A DNA stretch of 59,144 bases, from the IMG/VR virus record IMGVR_UViG_3300030617_000012, positions 1-59,144 of that record; one strand, 5' to 3'. This document shows positions 8,637 through 17,514 of this stretch, in pieces (the first letter of the stretch is position 1; each line of letters opens with the position of its first letter). The DNA is from a virus. The position numbers were made by a program, and so were the translations under genes. Below the pieces are notes generated by a model. That model did no database searches and was not told where the DNA came from. It saw nothing but the letters and a program-made list of their open reading frames with translations.

Positions 8637-8999
8637 ATGCGCACCGCGAAGACAGACGATTTTAATGTGGACGTAGAGGGCTTCGGCCGCTTCGTCTTTG
8701 GCCGCCGCACGAAAGAGGACGTGTACAAGATCCGCTCGCGTTACAACGTGCTGACGGAAGGCAACTACTTGGCAGACGGCAGGGTAGGCGACCTCGGAGG
8801 GCTGGGGCTCGTTACGCTCCAGACGCTGCTGGTTAGCGCTCCTGAGACGTTCAACCTGGAAGCGATGGACCCGCTGATGGACGATGACTTCGAAGAGAAG
8901 ATCATGAAAGTTTTCGGCGCTCTCCGTGCAAAGGAGCAGTCTTTTCGTTCCGAACCAGCGAAGGGAAGCGAAGGCGCGGGGGCGGGAGTTAGCGAATAG
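8637..8999 (+). CDS. Tail assembly chaperone, upstream part (G-like)
   Basis: 120 aa from ATG 8637, chosen because GAGG (8626-8629) lies 7 bases upstream; the ATG at 8631 would leave one base. A small acidic protein (EGFGRFVFGRRTKEDVYKI, DPLMDDDFEEKIMKVFGALR) between tube and tape measure. It is the first half of the conserved G/GT pair whose product binds the tape measure during tail assembly. Its end overlaps the second frame by about 70 bases. Confidence 0.75.
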   Translation: MRTAKTDDFNVDVEGFGRFVFGRRTKEDVYKIRSRYNVLTEGNYLADGRVGDLGGLGLVTLQTLLVSAPETFNLEAMDPLMDDDFEEKIMKVFGALRAKEQSFRSEPAKGSEGAGAGVSE

Positions 9000-9273
9000 T
9001 TACGAACTCTGGTTTCGCGCGAAATATAACCTCGCGCCAACCGACCCGCGCTTCCTCGCCATGACTGACGGTGAGATTGAAGCCGAATGGTGGGCATACC
9101 ACTACCAGGAGGGGAAGACGGGCGAAGAGTTCGATGACGACGATGAAAACGCCGCAAGCGACTACCTCGCGCAAATTGAGCGCGAAGCAGAGGCGGAAGA
9201 GGCAGCGGCGGCGGCTGCAGCAGGCGGTACCCAGCCCACGGAAGACCCCGGCGACTGGGGTCCGGAAGAGTAA
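8926..9273 (+). CDS. Tail assembly chaperone, frameshifted part (T-like)
   Basis: The frame is open across the end of the upstream chaperone. It carries the conserved core SYELWFRAKYNLAPTDPRF and MTDGEIEAEWWAYHYQ, then an acidic and Ala-rich tail. It is most likely made only as a fusion by ribosomal frameshifting. The frame relation is +1 (equivalent to -2), not the common -1. The GTG at 8926 is only the first possible start in this frame and may not be used. Confidence 0.75.
   Translation: MQRSSLFVPNQRREAKARGRELANSYELWFRAKYNLAPTDPRFLAMTDGEIEAEWWAYHYQEGKTGEEFDDDDENAASDYLAQIEREAEAEEAAAAAAAGGTQPTEDPGDWGPEE
8978..8985 (+). other. Candidate programmed frameshift site
   Basis: GGGGGCGG in the overlap of the two chaperone frames. 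In the upstream frame the codons read GGG GCG GGA; a +1 slip of GGG lands on GGG again. The related sequence in phage Mu supports a -2 shift. A second candidate is TCT TTT CGT at 8940-8948 (+1 slip from TTT to TTC). Confidence 0.45.
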
Positions 9274-9276
9274 AGA

Positions 9277-9301
9277 AGCCCCGGTATCCCCGGGGCTTTT
9301 T
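9277..9301 (+). terminator. Intrinsic terminator before tape measure gene
   Basis: AGCCCCGG TATCC CCGGGGCT then a T run. It ends the chaperone transcript. Confidence 0.85.
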
Positions 9302-9305
9302 GCTT

Positions 9306-9313
9306 TCGTGACG
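9306..9313 (+). promoter_or_regulatory. TCGTGACG late motif before tape measure
   Basis: TCGTGACG followed by TGAGCATTAG, just after a terminator and 28 bases before the tape measure ATG. This placement is what a promoter would need. Confidence 0.5.
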
Positions 9314-9341
9314 TGAGCATTAGGGCATCAAAGGAGCGAGC

Positions 9342-12300
9342 ATGCCTGAAGTAAAAATTGGTGTAGGAGCAAATGCGGGTGGAGTTGACCAGGCGATTCA
9401 AAAGATCACTGCGTCTATGAACAAACTTGGCTCTGCCGTGGCCGCGAACCAGAAGCTCAAATTCGAGCCGACGGACGTGAAGAACATGGCGCGCGACCTT
9501 GACCTCATCAACAAGCAGTTCAAGCAGACTCTGGCGCTCTCCGCTCAGGTGCGCAACGCCCTGAAAAACTCGGGGCAGAGTGATCTCCATATCTCGCAAA
9601 TCGATTGGTCGAAGACTTCAACCGACCCGCGAGCGGCGCAGCGCATGCGCGATCGCGCCTTCATGCATACGGTGCGTGGCACGTCGCTCGACCCGACCCT
9701 ATCGAATGATGTAGATGGCGACGGCAACATCGTGCCGCCCGCGCCCCCGGCCAAGCCGCCAGCCAGCGGCGGCAGCGGTGGTTCTGGCGGCGGTAGCGGT
9801 GGTCGCCGGCCGCCCGCTGGTGAAGACGAGGGCAGTCGCGGCGGCGGATTCGGTCGCGGTGCGCGCCGGTACGGTCGCGGGATGGCCGGACGCACGGCGG
9901 GCGCATTCAGCGGCGGTGTCGGCGGCCCGGTTGGTGGCATGCTTCAAGAGGGCATCCAAGGCGCAGGCACTGGCATGGAGGTTGGCGGCCTGCTGGGTGG
10001 CCTCGGAGGCGCTGCCGCTGGGTTAGTCGGCGGTGGCCTTATCGCGGCCGCTGCGATGGCTGGGAAGGCCGTCTCTGAGGGCATCGACCAGGCGAAGGAC
10101 CGCAACCTCGATCTGGACTTGCTGAAGCGCTCTTTGGGCGACCTCGGCGTGTCGTTCAAGGGTTTGAGTGACGCGTCTTGGGTAGCCGCGCGGGACCTCG
10201 GAATGGCGAATGGCGAATTCGTCAAGATGGAGCAGCTTGCGAACTCCGCGAGCGGGGGTGCATACCGCACGCCCGACGAGTTGGCTGGCGCAACGCGTTC
10301 CGGTGTTGATATCGCTCGCGCATACGGCCTGCAGCCGGGGCAGGGCGTCGCCTTCACGGCGGGCATGCAGCGCATGGACGCGCACCAGAACAATAAAGAA
10401 CTGGCGGCCACGCTCGCCGAAGCAATCGTCAATACGCAGGGAAAGGCGACCCCGTCTGAAGTTATGCAGGCGATGCAGGGATTCGCGGCGCAACAGAACC
10501 GGTTCAATTCCGGGGTGGTTGACCTCAATCGCTTCGGGAACGCCTACTCGTCAATGCTTGGCGTAGATGGCATGACGGCAGACCATGCCTCTTCAATCCT
10601 CGGTCAGGCGAACGCGTCCATGCAGCAAATGGGCGGTTCTGAGGCATCGCGCAACTTCACGATGCAGGCGTTCGGCTCGCTCGATCCGATTCGCGCGGCG
10701 ATGCGTGCAGAGGGTGGACTCTTTAGCAACGGGCTCGATAACCGGGATATCAACGGCTACATGTCGCAACACGGGTCCAAGGACTGGGAGACTCAGAACA
10801 AGGGCCCGGAGGGGACCAACTTCTCGGTAATTCGTGGCGCGTTCGACAATGCTTACGCCGGTCGTGGCCGGTACGGCGCCGAGATGGAGCTTGATGCCGA
10901 GAAGAACTATTTCGGCCTGAAGTCGTATGCCGACACGGCCTCGTTCATGAACATGAGCGACTCGGACCATAGCGGCATTTCGATGCTGTTGAAGAACGCG
11001 GGGATTGATCTTAAAGACGTTCGCGAGGGCGGAATTCAAGCGCTTGCGGGCATCTCGAAGACGACGGACTTCCAGGGCGTCGATGACCTCTACAGGAAGG
11101 GCCCGGACGCCATCCGCAACCGCAAAGACATGAGTGAGTCGGACCTGTCTTCGCTCGATCGCGCAGAGAAGAGTGGTGACTTCGAGAAGTTCCGCAGCGA
11201 ACTGGTGCGCGTCATGGCTGGAAAGGGCCAAGAGGATGACGCCGGTTCGACCCAGCGCACGATCGACGCGAACATTTCCGACATGAAGACGATGGTCGGC
11301 GAGAAGCTGATCCCGTACACCCAGGCGATGATGGAAGGCATCCTCGCCATGGCGAACAAGATCCCTGGCGTCAACATTGCCGATCCGTCTTTGATTGGTC
11401 CGCCGAAGTCCGCCATGGGCGAGTCACTTCCTGCGGGATCAACCGTAGTGAGGGACATGGGTAGCGCCGGGAAGATTACGCGCGGTGGCGACGGCTTGCA
11501 TACGGCGACCGGTGGCACTTGGTGGGACAAGGCCGTTGACGCGACGGCGGGCGGTCTCAATTGGCTGAAGGGTCAGGGGCAAGACGGCTCAGGCGACCCG
11601 CTTGGCATTCGCAGCAATAACCCTCTGAACATGCTTCACAAAGGCCAAGAGGACGTTTATTCGGACCCGACGGTCGGCATCGCTAAGGCGACGTCCAATC
11701 TGGAGAGCGGCTATCGCGGCCTGACGCTCGCGCAGATCCAGGACAAGTGGACGGGCGGCGCACGTACCGGCAACACGCCGGAAATGATCGCCAATTACAC
11801 CAAGCTTATGACGGGAGCGACGGGCCTGAAGGCTGGCGACGTTCCGAATCTTGACGATCCAAAAGTCGTGGCTGCGCTTATGAAGGGGATGATCCGGGCC
11901 GAGAACGGAAAGATGCCTTACTCGGACGACCAGGTCAACGCGGGCGTTGGCGCTGGAATGGGGCGGCTCTCTACGAAGGGATTTCATCCCGATATGTCGA
12001 TTGCTGAAGAACCTACCTCGAAGCAACCGAAGCCCGCTCCCGACGATATGACGATCGTTTCTGAGCCCGCCGAAAAGCAACCGAAGCCGGCTCCCGACGA
12101 CATGACGATTGTCGCAGAGACCGCCGAAAAGAAACCGAAGCCTGCTCCTGATGACATGACGATTGTTGCAGAGCCGGCGGCAAAGATTCCCGCAAAGGAC
12201 CGGTCCACGTCTGCCGCAGATGCCTCCGCAGCGGCTTCCGCATCGAAGGTTGGCTCTGCCGCTGGGAGCGGTGCTCCGTACGGATTTGGCGGTGGTGACA

Positions 12301-12431
12301 TCAACATCACTCTGCAGCAGAGCGTCACCACGCCGGGAGGCGCAACGAAGACAAAGACGCTCAGCACAAAGGTTTCGAAGCCGTCCGCCTCTGGCACGCA
12401 GACCCCGACAATCATTCAAATTCCGGCCTAA
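9342..12431 (+). CDS. Tape measure protein with peptidoglycan-hydrolase-like region
   Basis: 1029 aa, starting behind AAAGGAGCG. Sets tail length and is ejected with the DNA. Order: coiled N-terminus (1-110); Gly/Arg-rich linker (about 140-195); a hydrophobic Gly/Ala segment (about 210-245, GGLGGAAAGLVGGGLIAAAA) that could insert in the inner membrane; long helical middle; a region starting GIRSNNPLNM (about 755-870) that resembles phage virion peptidoglycan-active domains; four 18-residue repeats PDDMTIVxEPxxKQPKPA (about 884-948); and a beta tail. The role is clear from length and position between chaperones and baseplate. Confidence 0.85.
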   Translation: MPEVKIGVGANAGGVDQAIQKITASMNKLGSAVAANQKLKFEPTDVKNMARDLDLINKQFKQTLALSAQVRNALKNSGQSDLHISQIDWSKTSTDPRAAQRMRDRAFMHTVRGTSLDPTLSNDVDGDGNIVPPAPPAKPPASGGSGGSGGGSGGRRPPAGEDEGSRGGGFGRGARRYGRGMAGRTAGAFSGGVGGPVGGMLQEGIQGAGTGMEVGGLLGGLGGAAAGLVGGGLIAAAAMAGKAVSEGIDQAKDRNLDLDLLKRSLGDLGVSFKGLSDASWVAARDLGMANGEFVKMEQLANSASGGAYRTPDELAGATRSGVDIARAYGLQPGQGVAFTAGMQRMDAHQNNKELAATLAEAIVNTQGKATPSEVMQAMQGFAAQQNRFNSGVVDLNRFGNAYSSMLGVDGMTADHASSILGQANASMQQMGGSEASRNFTMQAFGSLDPIRAAMRAEGGLFSNGLDNRDINGYMSQHGSKDWETQNKGPEGTNFSVIRGAFDNAYAGRGRYGAEMELDAEKNYFGLKSYADTASFMNMSDSDHSGISMLLKNAGIDLKDVREGGIQALAGISKTTDFQGVDDLYRKGPDAIRNRKDMSESDLSSLDRAEKSGDFEKFRSELVRVMAGKGQEDDAGSTQRTIDANISDMKTMVGEKLIPYTQAMMEGILAMANKIPGVNIADPSLIGPPKSAMGESLPAGSTVVRDMGSAGKITRGGDGLHTATGGTWWDKAVDATAGGLNWLKGQGQDGSGDPLGIRSNNPLNMLHKGQEDVYSDPTVGIAKATSNLESGYRGLTLAQIQDKWTGGARTGNTPEMIANYTKLMTGATGLKAGDVPNLDDPKVVAALMKGMIRAENGKMPYSDDQVNAGVGAGMGRLSTKGFHPDMSIAEEPTSKQPKPAPDDMTIVSEPAEKQPKPAPDDMTIVAETAEKKPKPAPDDMTIVAEPAAKIPAKDRSTSAADASAAASASKVGSAAGSGAPYGFGGGDINITLQQSVTTPGGATKTKTLSTKVSKPSASGTQTPTIIQIPA
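11991..12187 (+). repeat. Four 54-bp coding repeats in tape measure gene
   Basis: Each unit encodes about 18 residues built on PDDMTIVxEPAEKQPKPA; the first copy is diverged (PDMSIAEEPTSKQPK). DNA identity between the second and third copies is high, so the unit number may change by slippage. Confidence 0.85.
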
Positions 12432-12433
12432 GC

Positions 12434-14026
12434 ATGAAAGTAAAAATTCGCAAGCCGAACATTCAGGTTCTGCTGCATAAGGTGGTGACGCGCACGAGCG
12501 CGACCGGAAGCGCTCAAGTCAATGCGACGCAGAGCCAGTCATCGCTGGCTGGGCCGCCGAGTCAATCTGATTCGGCAAAGAACATTTACGACCTCACGAC
12601 ATGGCTCGGCGAAGGCTCCGTCGTGCGCGTGCAGAAGTCCGTGCGCGCTTCTGCTGGCGCGTTCTCTATTTCGTTTGTCGATCAGGTCATGAATGGGCTG
12701 AAGGACACGCTCTACGCGCTTATTGAGCCGATGGACATGATTGAGATTCGCTTTGCTGGCGACTCCTACAAATATTCGGGAGCGACCGGGCAGAAGCTGC
12801 CAGTCATGATGCGCGGTTTCGTGGCTGACATTCAGCGCGACCAGAGCATGGGGGCTGATGGAAAGCCGCGCCGCACGATTCACGTGACCGGCCACGACTA
12901 CCATAAGATTCTGCAGATTATCCAGATTTTCAACATGCCCGCGACGCCCGACGTGGCGAACCTTATTTCGAGTTTCCCGCTGTTTTCGAAGTATGGGCCC
13001 GAACTTAATGTGCAGACTACGACGGCCTTCGTTCAAGCCGTCTTCGACTTGATCGTCAACCCGTATATCGCTGGCATGCAGCAGGCGGGCGCGACTTCCG
13101 GCACCGCGCTGGCAGAGGTTGCGACCGACATTCAAGTCCCCGATGCGCTCGTCTCGGTGCAGCTTGGAGCATTCAATAACGGGACGGTGCAGCAGCTTCT
13201 CGAACAGTATCTCGACCTCGGGCCCTTCAACGAGTTCTTTATTGAGGATCGCGATGCAGGCGTATGGGGACCTGCTGGTCCGTATGCCGTCTATCGTCCT
13301 ACCCCGTTCTTGGATGCGGCACAGCGGCTTACGCTTCAACCCATTCAGTCGTCGGTAACGAGCGGCATAGATCCGTCTAGCGACTTTGCCCCGACGGCGA
13401 ATTGTGTATCTATTGGCGTCAACTCGATCATATCCATTAGCGCGCGCCGTTCGGACGCAGGGGTAGCAAACTACTTTTGGGTAGATGCGCCGCGGTTCAC
13501 CATGAATTATGACGATCTGACAAAAATGTTCGCAACGTACGCATCGCAGCAGGGCGCGACGCCGTACTACATCCAGAACTATCAAAACGTCAACCCGCTG
13601 CTATACGGCCTTCGCAAGATGGAAGTGTCCACGCAGCAGGGCGGTGCGACCGAGACCAATGCTGGCAACGGGACGCCGGCTGGCGATGCGCGCTGGGCGA
13701 ATCAAAATGCCTTCCTCACGTGGATCGACAATCGCCGCAATCTCCTGACGACCCTCAATCAGGACAACGTCGTTCTGGAGAGCGGCGCGATGCATCTTGA
13801 GGGCCATGAAAAGATTCGCGCCGGGACGTACGTGCAGATCAACTATGGCGACCAGATCCAGTCGCTGCATTACGCCCATTCGGTGGTGCACACGTACGAG
13901 CCGTTCGGAAACTACTTCACAGAAGTTGACTACGAGCGAGGCACTAACTTCATCGACCGCATAACGGCTGCGCAAAGCAGCGGGTCGCCGTACTTTTCCG
14001 AAATGCTGACGCCAGGGAGCCAGTAA
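12434..14026 (+). CDS. Baseplate hub protein
   Basis: 530 aa. It begins two bases after the tape measure stop and ends overlapping the spike gene (TAATG). The N-terminal beta domains (VRVQKSVRASAGAFSISFVD, MIEIRFAGDSY, GKPRRTIHVTGHDYHKILQ) are typical of gpD/gp27-type hubs that form the trimeric ring joining tube and spike. Order and partner genes support the role. Confidence 0.75.
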   Translation: MKVKIRKPNIQVLLHKVVTRTSATGSAQVNATQSQSSLAGPPSQSDSAKNIYDLTTWLGEGSVVRVQKSVRASAGAFSISFVDQVMNGLKDTLYALIEPMDMIEIRFAGDSYKYSGATGQKLPVMMRGFVADIQRDQSMGADGKPRRTIHVTGHDYHKILQIIQIFNMPATPDVANLISSFPLFSKYGPELNVQTTTAFVQAVFDLIVNPYIAGMQQAGATSGTALAEVATDIQVPDALVSVQLGAFNNGTVQQLLEQYLDLGPFNEFFIEDRDAGVWGPAGPYAVYRPTPFLDAAQRLTLQPIQSSVTSGIDPSSDFAPTANCVSIGVNSIISISARRSDAGVANYFWVDAPRFTMNYDDLTKMFATYASQQGATPYYIQNYQNVNPLLYGLRKMEVSTQQGGATETNAGNGTPAGDARWANQNAFLTWIDNRRNLLTTLNQDNVVLESGAMHLEGHEKIRAGTYVQINYGDQIQSLHYAHSVVHTYEPFGNYFTEVDYERGTNFIDRITAAQSSGSPYFSEMLTPGSQ

Positions 14027-14931
14027 TGCAGGGGCAAGCGCTTGGCATCGTAGTTGCCGTCTACCCGGAAGGGAACAGTATCGACGTGCTTATGCCGAAG
14101 ACGGGCGACCGGCTGACAAACGTGCAGTGCGCCGCTCACACGGGCAGTTCAGACACGGGCATCGTGGATCTGCCAGAGATTGGCCTGCCGGTGGACGACA
14201 CGCGCTGGACGCTGCCAATCATTCAGCAGGCAGCGCGGTATATTCGCGCTATCGTCTGGAATGTGGACGGCATGCCTATCTGCATGGGCTTCCTGCTGCC
14301 GCAGCTTACTCAGTTGACATTTAAGCGGGACAATTTCCGCATCAATCGCCATGCCTCGGACGTGTACAGCACGACTAGCGGGAATGGCGACCATGAATGG
14401 TCTCACCCCAGCGGCACCTACTTTCGCGTGGGTGCATCGCCTGCTCACGAGGACCTGACGAATCAGGACGTAGATCAGTCGTGGGCCATCAAGCAGAACA
14501 AGGCTGCCGCTCCATGGGTCAACCTGACGGTGGCGAATGCCGGCGCGGTGGTTGCGAATATCCAGGTCGATCCTAGCGGGAACATCAACATCGAGCACAA
14601 CGGGAACCTGACTGTCAACACGAAGGGCAACGCCAACGTGACGGTGGACGGAACAACTGAGGTTACGTCTGAAGGCGCGGTAACGGTCAACGCGAGCGCA
14701 GGAACGACTCACAACGGGCCGCTCACGGTCAATGGCCTGCTTACCTTCACGGAGGGAATGGAGGGGTCTGGAGGCTCAGGAAACACAATGAGCCTGACCG
14801 GCGACATTGGCGTTACCGGGACGATTACCTCAACCGGGGACCAAGTCGCAGGCAACGTTTCGCAGATCAACCACGAGCACACGTCAGAATCGCCCGGCTC
14901 GCCGACAAGTCCGCCTATCGCGGGGACGTAA
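14026..14931 (+). CDS. Baseplate central spike (gpV/gp5-like)
   Basis: 301 aa. An OB-like N-terminal domain (1-100, with VVAVYPEGNSIDVLMPKTGD) is followed by a shaft of short beta repeats rich in Gly/Asn/Thr (about 160-270). The tip carries INHEHTSESPGSPTSPP, the HxH motif that binds an iron ion at the apex of membrane-piercing spikes. The start shares its A with the stop of the hub gene. Confidence 0.85.
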   Translation: MQGQALGIVVAVYPEGNSIDVLMPKTGDRLTNVQCAAHTGSSDTGIVDLPEIGLPVDDTRWTLPIIQQAARYIRAIVWNVDGMPICMGFLLPQLTQLTFKRDNFRINRHASDVYSTTSGNGDHEWSHPSGTYFRVGASPAHEDLTNQDVDQSWAIKQNKAAAPWVNLTVANAGAVVANIQVDPSGNINIEHNGNLTVNTKGNANVTVDGTTEVTSEGAVTVNASAGTTHNGPLTVNGLLTFTEGMEGSGGSGNTMSLTGDIGVTGTITSTGDQVAGNVSQINHEHTSESPGSPTSPPIAGT

Positions 14932-14936
14932 TGAAA

Positions 14937-14965
14937 AAGGCCCCGCGTGCGAAGGGGCCTTTTAT
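14937..14965. terminator. Bidirectional terminator
   Basis: AAGGCCCC and GGGGCCTT pair across nine bases. TTTTAT follows on the plus strand and TTTTTC on the minus strand. It ends both the spike operon and the leftward gene at 14981. Confidence 0.85.
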
Positions 14966-14980
14966 ATGTTCGACAGACGT

Positions 14981-15574
14981 TTAGCTACCCGCTTCTGCGC
15001 CGATCTTCTTGGCAAGATATTTGTTTAAATTCGCTACCATCGTGTCGATATTAGCCGCGCGCTTTGACTTATCCAAAAGGTCGCCGCAATACCCGTTGTA
15101 GGCCGTGTCTCCACCAAAGACGACACACAGGTTATCCATGGCAGTTTGGCGAGAGTAGTCGGTGTAATCGTTGGACCCTTGATATGAAATCTCAATATCA
15201 ATCGGCTCGCTCATTCCTGACGGCTGCGCTCGCGCATAAACGCACCCTGATGCCCTACACATGTGATTCAGGTACACCAGCTTGCCGCCGTACGCAGACT
15301 TTGTTACGGGCGCATCCCCCGAAAACTTAACGACGCTGAACTTGATTCCAGCCGCCTGCGCCTTTTGGAACCAAGTGGCAAACGCCTCCTGAATCAACAG
15401 CGACGCTTGCGTGTGAATGAAGTCGGATACGGCTGGTGCGTTCTCGGCCTTCGCGCTTCCTGACTGGACATTCGAAACGGCCTTGGTTTGCGCCGCAACC
15501 GCCCGGGCGAGTTCGTCCGCGTGAGCGGCGAAAGATGCGACGACCAAGATGGCCGCAACGATGAGCTTTTTCAC
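14981..15574 (-). CDS. Secreted periplasmic moron protein
   Basis: 197 aa, starting at GTG 15574 behind GGGGAAATA. A clear signal peptide MKKLIVAAILVVASFAAHA precedes DELARAV (AxA cleavage), so the mature protein of about 178 aa is periplasmic or outer-surface. Four cysteines (CRASGC, then two single Cys) could form disulfides. It stands alone and antisense in the late block, with its own sigma70-like promoter and a bidirectional terminator: the classic layout of a moron expressed in the lysogen. Superinfection exclusion or a host-fitness trait is likely but not shown; family unknown. Confidence 0.75.
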   Translation of the reverse strand: MKKLIVAAILVVASFAAHADELARAVAAQTKAVSNVQSGSAKAENAPAVSDFIHTQASLLIQEAFATWFQKAQAAGIKFSVVKFSGDAPVTKSAYGGKLVYLNHMCRASGCVYARAQPSGMSEPIDIEISYQGSNDYTDYSRQTAMDNLCVVFGGDTAYNGYCGDLLDKSKRAANIDTMVANLNKYLAKKIGAEAGS

Positions 15575-15613
15575 TATTTCCCCGATTCTGTAGTTGGTTG
15601 AAGCGCGATCGCA

Positions 15614-15641
15614 ATAATATGCGCACCAAGCAGAAAGTCAA
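15614..15641 (-). promoter_or_regulatory. Sigma70-like promoter of the moron
   Basis: On the minus strand: TTGACT, 16-base spacer, TATTAT. The -10 box lies 40 bases upstream of the GTG start. Confidence 0.75.
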
Positions 15642-15658
15642 GAGGTATTTTTAGATCG

Positions 15659-15666
15659 TCGTGACG
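15659..15666 (+). promoter_or_regulatory. TCGTGACG late motif
   Basis: TCGTGACG then CCATGCTCGTTGC and ATG 15680. It overlaps the upstream region of the moron promoter. Its downstream bases match those of the minus-strand copy at 5148 better than the other copies do. Confidence 0.5.
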
Positions 15667-15679
15667 CCATGCTCGTTGC

Positions 15680-16885
15680 ATGAGCACGCCATTCGTCCCT
15701 CTCTCGTTTGCAATGCCGTCCATCCCGGCCGCGTTGCAGGCGCTGAATCCGCCCCCCTCGCAGAAGCCGGGCGATTGCCCTATCAGCTTCACGCTTGACG
15801 ACCTATCGACTGGCGCGTCCCCGGTAGTGCTTCCTCTGAACATCCGCCCGGAAGAACTGACTCGCACGGAAATGTCTCGCGTGTCGGTGCAGCAGACCCT
15901 CGGCGGGGCGTTCGCGGACGAGTTCGGGGCGGGCCTGACGCAGATCAATATAAGCGGGAATACCGGTTGGCGCGGGTTCAATGGCGTTGACGGCATGGCG
16001 TTCTTTCAGCAGCTTCGCGCGGCCTCATTCACGAACTGGCACTCGCTTCGCAACCAGGCGATGCAGAAGGGTCTCGACCCGAACCTCGTGCAACTGATTT
16101 TCACGGACGCGCTCAACTCGACCATCGACGTTGTTATTCCGATGAACTTCACGCTGCGCCGCTCGCGCTCGCGGCCGCTGCTGTGCATGTACCAAATTTC
16201 GATGATCGGACTCGGCGACAATCCGGCTCCAGGTCAGGGCTCAGGTGGCTGGCTGTCGGGCCTCATTCAATCGCTGGGCCTGCAGAGCGTGGTTGCCGCC
16301 GTCAAACAGATCGCCGGGGCCATCTCCTCGGCTGTCAACTTTATTCAGGCTGACATCCTTGCGCCGATCACGGCTTTCATGCAGACGGCCTGCTCAGTCT
16401 TCAATATGGCAGTCGCGATTGTAGAGACCCCGGCCGCGCTGGTGAGTCTCGTTACTGGCGTGGCTCAGTCGATCGCGCAAGTCGGTTTCAACATGTTCGC
16501 GACGCTGGCCTCAGTAACGTCCAATGCAGCGAACGTGACCGGAAGCCTTATGCAGGTGCAGGCGGCTTTTTCGGACGTGTCCTGCGTCTTCGCCAACGCT
16601 ATCGCGCAAGGGCAGACCTATCCCGTCTACACGGGCCTCTACGGTGCGAGCAACTGCTCGTCTACGGTCCCGGGATCGTCCCCGCAGAGCCAATACACGT
16701 TGAACGACACGAACCCGTTCTACGACGTTATGGGCACGAATACCCCGCCTCCGATTCAGGTGAGTCCGGCTGCACAGCAGGCCATCCAAACCATCCTCTA
16801 CACCGACCCGGTTCTCTCGGCCTTGACTCCGCAGCAACTCGCAACGCTGGCGGCCTCGATCACTAACGGTATTTCGGTGACCTGA
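15680..16885 (+). CDS. Baseplate/tail protein
   Basis: 401 aa. A folded N-terminal half with ISFTLDDLSTGASPVVLPLN and ISGNTGWRGFNGVDGM (about 30-170) is followed by hydrophobic, Ala/Val-rich helices (about 190-310) and a Pro/Thr-rich end. It lies between the spike and the gp25-like wedge gene, and the next gene overlaps its stop by one base (TGATG). A baseplate component is the best reading; the exact counterpart was not identified. Confidence 0.65.
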   Translation: MSTPFVPLSFAMPSIPAALQALNPPPSQKPGDCPISFTLDDLSTGASPVVLPLNIRPEELTRTEMSRVSVQQTLGGAFADEFGAGLTQINISGNTGWRGFNGVDGMAFFQQLRAASFTNWHSLRNQAMQKGLDPNLVQLIFTDALNSTIDVVIPMNFTLRRSRSRPLLCMYQISMIGLGDNPAPGQGSGGWLSGLIQSLGLQSVVAAVKQIAGAISSAVNFIQADILAPITAFMQTACSVFNMAVAIVETPAALVSLVTGVAQSIAQVGFNMFATLASVTSNAANVTGSLMQVQAAFSDVSCVFANAIAQGQTYPVYTGLYGASNCSSTVPGSSPQSQYTLNDTNPFYDVMGTNTPPPIQVSPAAQQAIQTILYTDPVLSALTPQQLATLAASITNGISVT

Positions 16886-17505
16886 TGCCATCTATTTTCG
16901 ATACGCCGCTTACCGGATACCGATTCGTCCAGACGCAGAACGGCGACTCGCTTCAGACCTTTGCCGCCCGCGTCATGGGGGATGCGTCGAATTGGGCTGT
17001 CCTTATCGGGATGAACGGCTTGATTCCGCCGTACCTGACGGACGATCCGGACTCGGTTGTAACTGGCGTCGTCCTGAATGGCTCATTCCTGAAAATCCCT
17101 GCGGCGACGGCGCCCCCGTCAACCGACCAGGACGACGTATTCAAGACGGACGCGCTACTGAACCCGGACGGCACTTTCGCGATTACAGAAAACGGTGACT
17201 TTGCGCTCGTATCTGGCGTTGCCAACCTCACGCAAGCCCTCGAAAACGCGCTCAACACCGACCAAGGTGAGCTGATCTATCACGGCGGCTACGGCTACCT
17301 CGGTCGCCGCTTGCTGGGCGCAAAGAACGGCCCCACTGCCGGGCTTCTCGCTGCCCGCTATGCGAAGCAGACCGTGTCGTCCGACTCGCGCATTTCGAGC
17401 GTGACCGACTCGACAGCGACTGTTTCCGGGACCGTGATTGCGACGGTTGTCCAAGCAGAAACGGTTGCTGGCACAACGGTGCCGGTATCAACCACGACAT
17501 CGTAA
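16885..17505 (+). CDS. Baseplate wedge protein (LysM-like + gp25/W-like)
   Basis: 206 aa. Residues 1-75 read like a LysM module (VQTQNGDSLQTFAARVMGD, WAVLIGMNGL). Residues about 95-170 match the gp25/W wedge family (VSGVANLTQALENALNTDQG, YHGGYGYLGRRLLG). This two-part wedge protein links the spike complex to the baseplate arms. It is followed after 9 bases by the J-like gene, the usual order. Confidence 0.8.
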   Translation: MPSIFDTPLTGYRFVQTQNGDSLQTFAARVMGDASNWAVLIGMNGLIPPYLTDDPDSVVTGVVLNGSFLKIPAATAPPSTDQDDVFKTDALLNPDGTFAITENGDFALVSGVANLTQALENALNTDQGELIYHGGYGYLGRRLLGAKNGPTAGLLAARYAKQTVSSDSRISSVTDSTATVSGTVIATVVQAETVAGTTVPVSTTTS

Positions 17506-17514
17506 GGAATTCGA

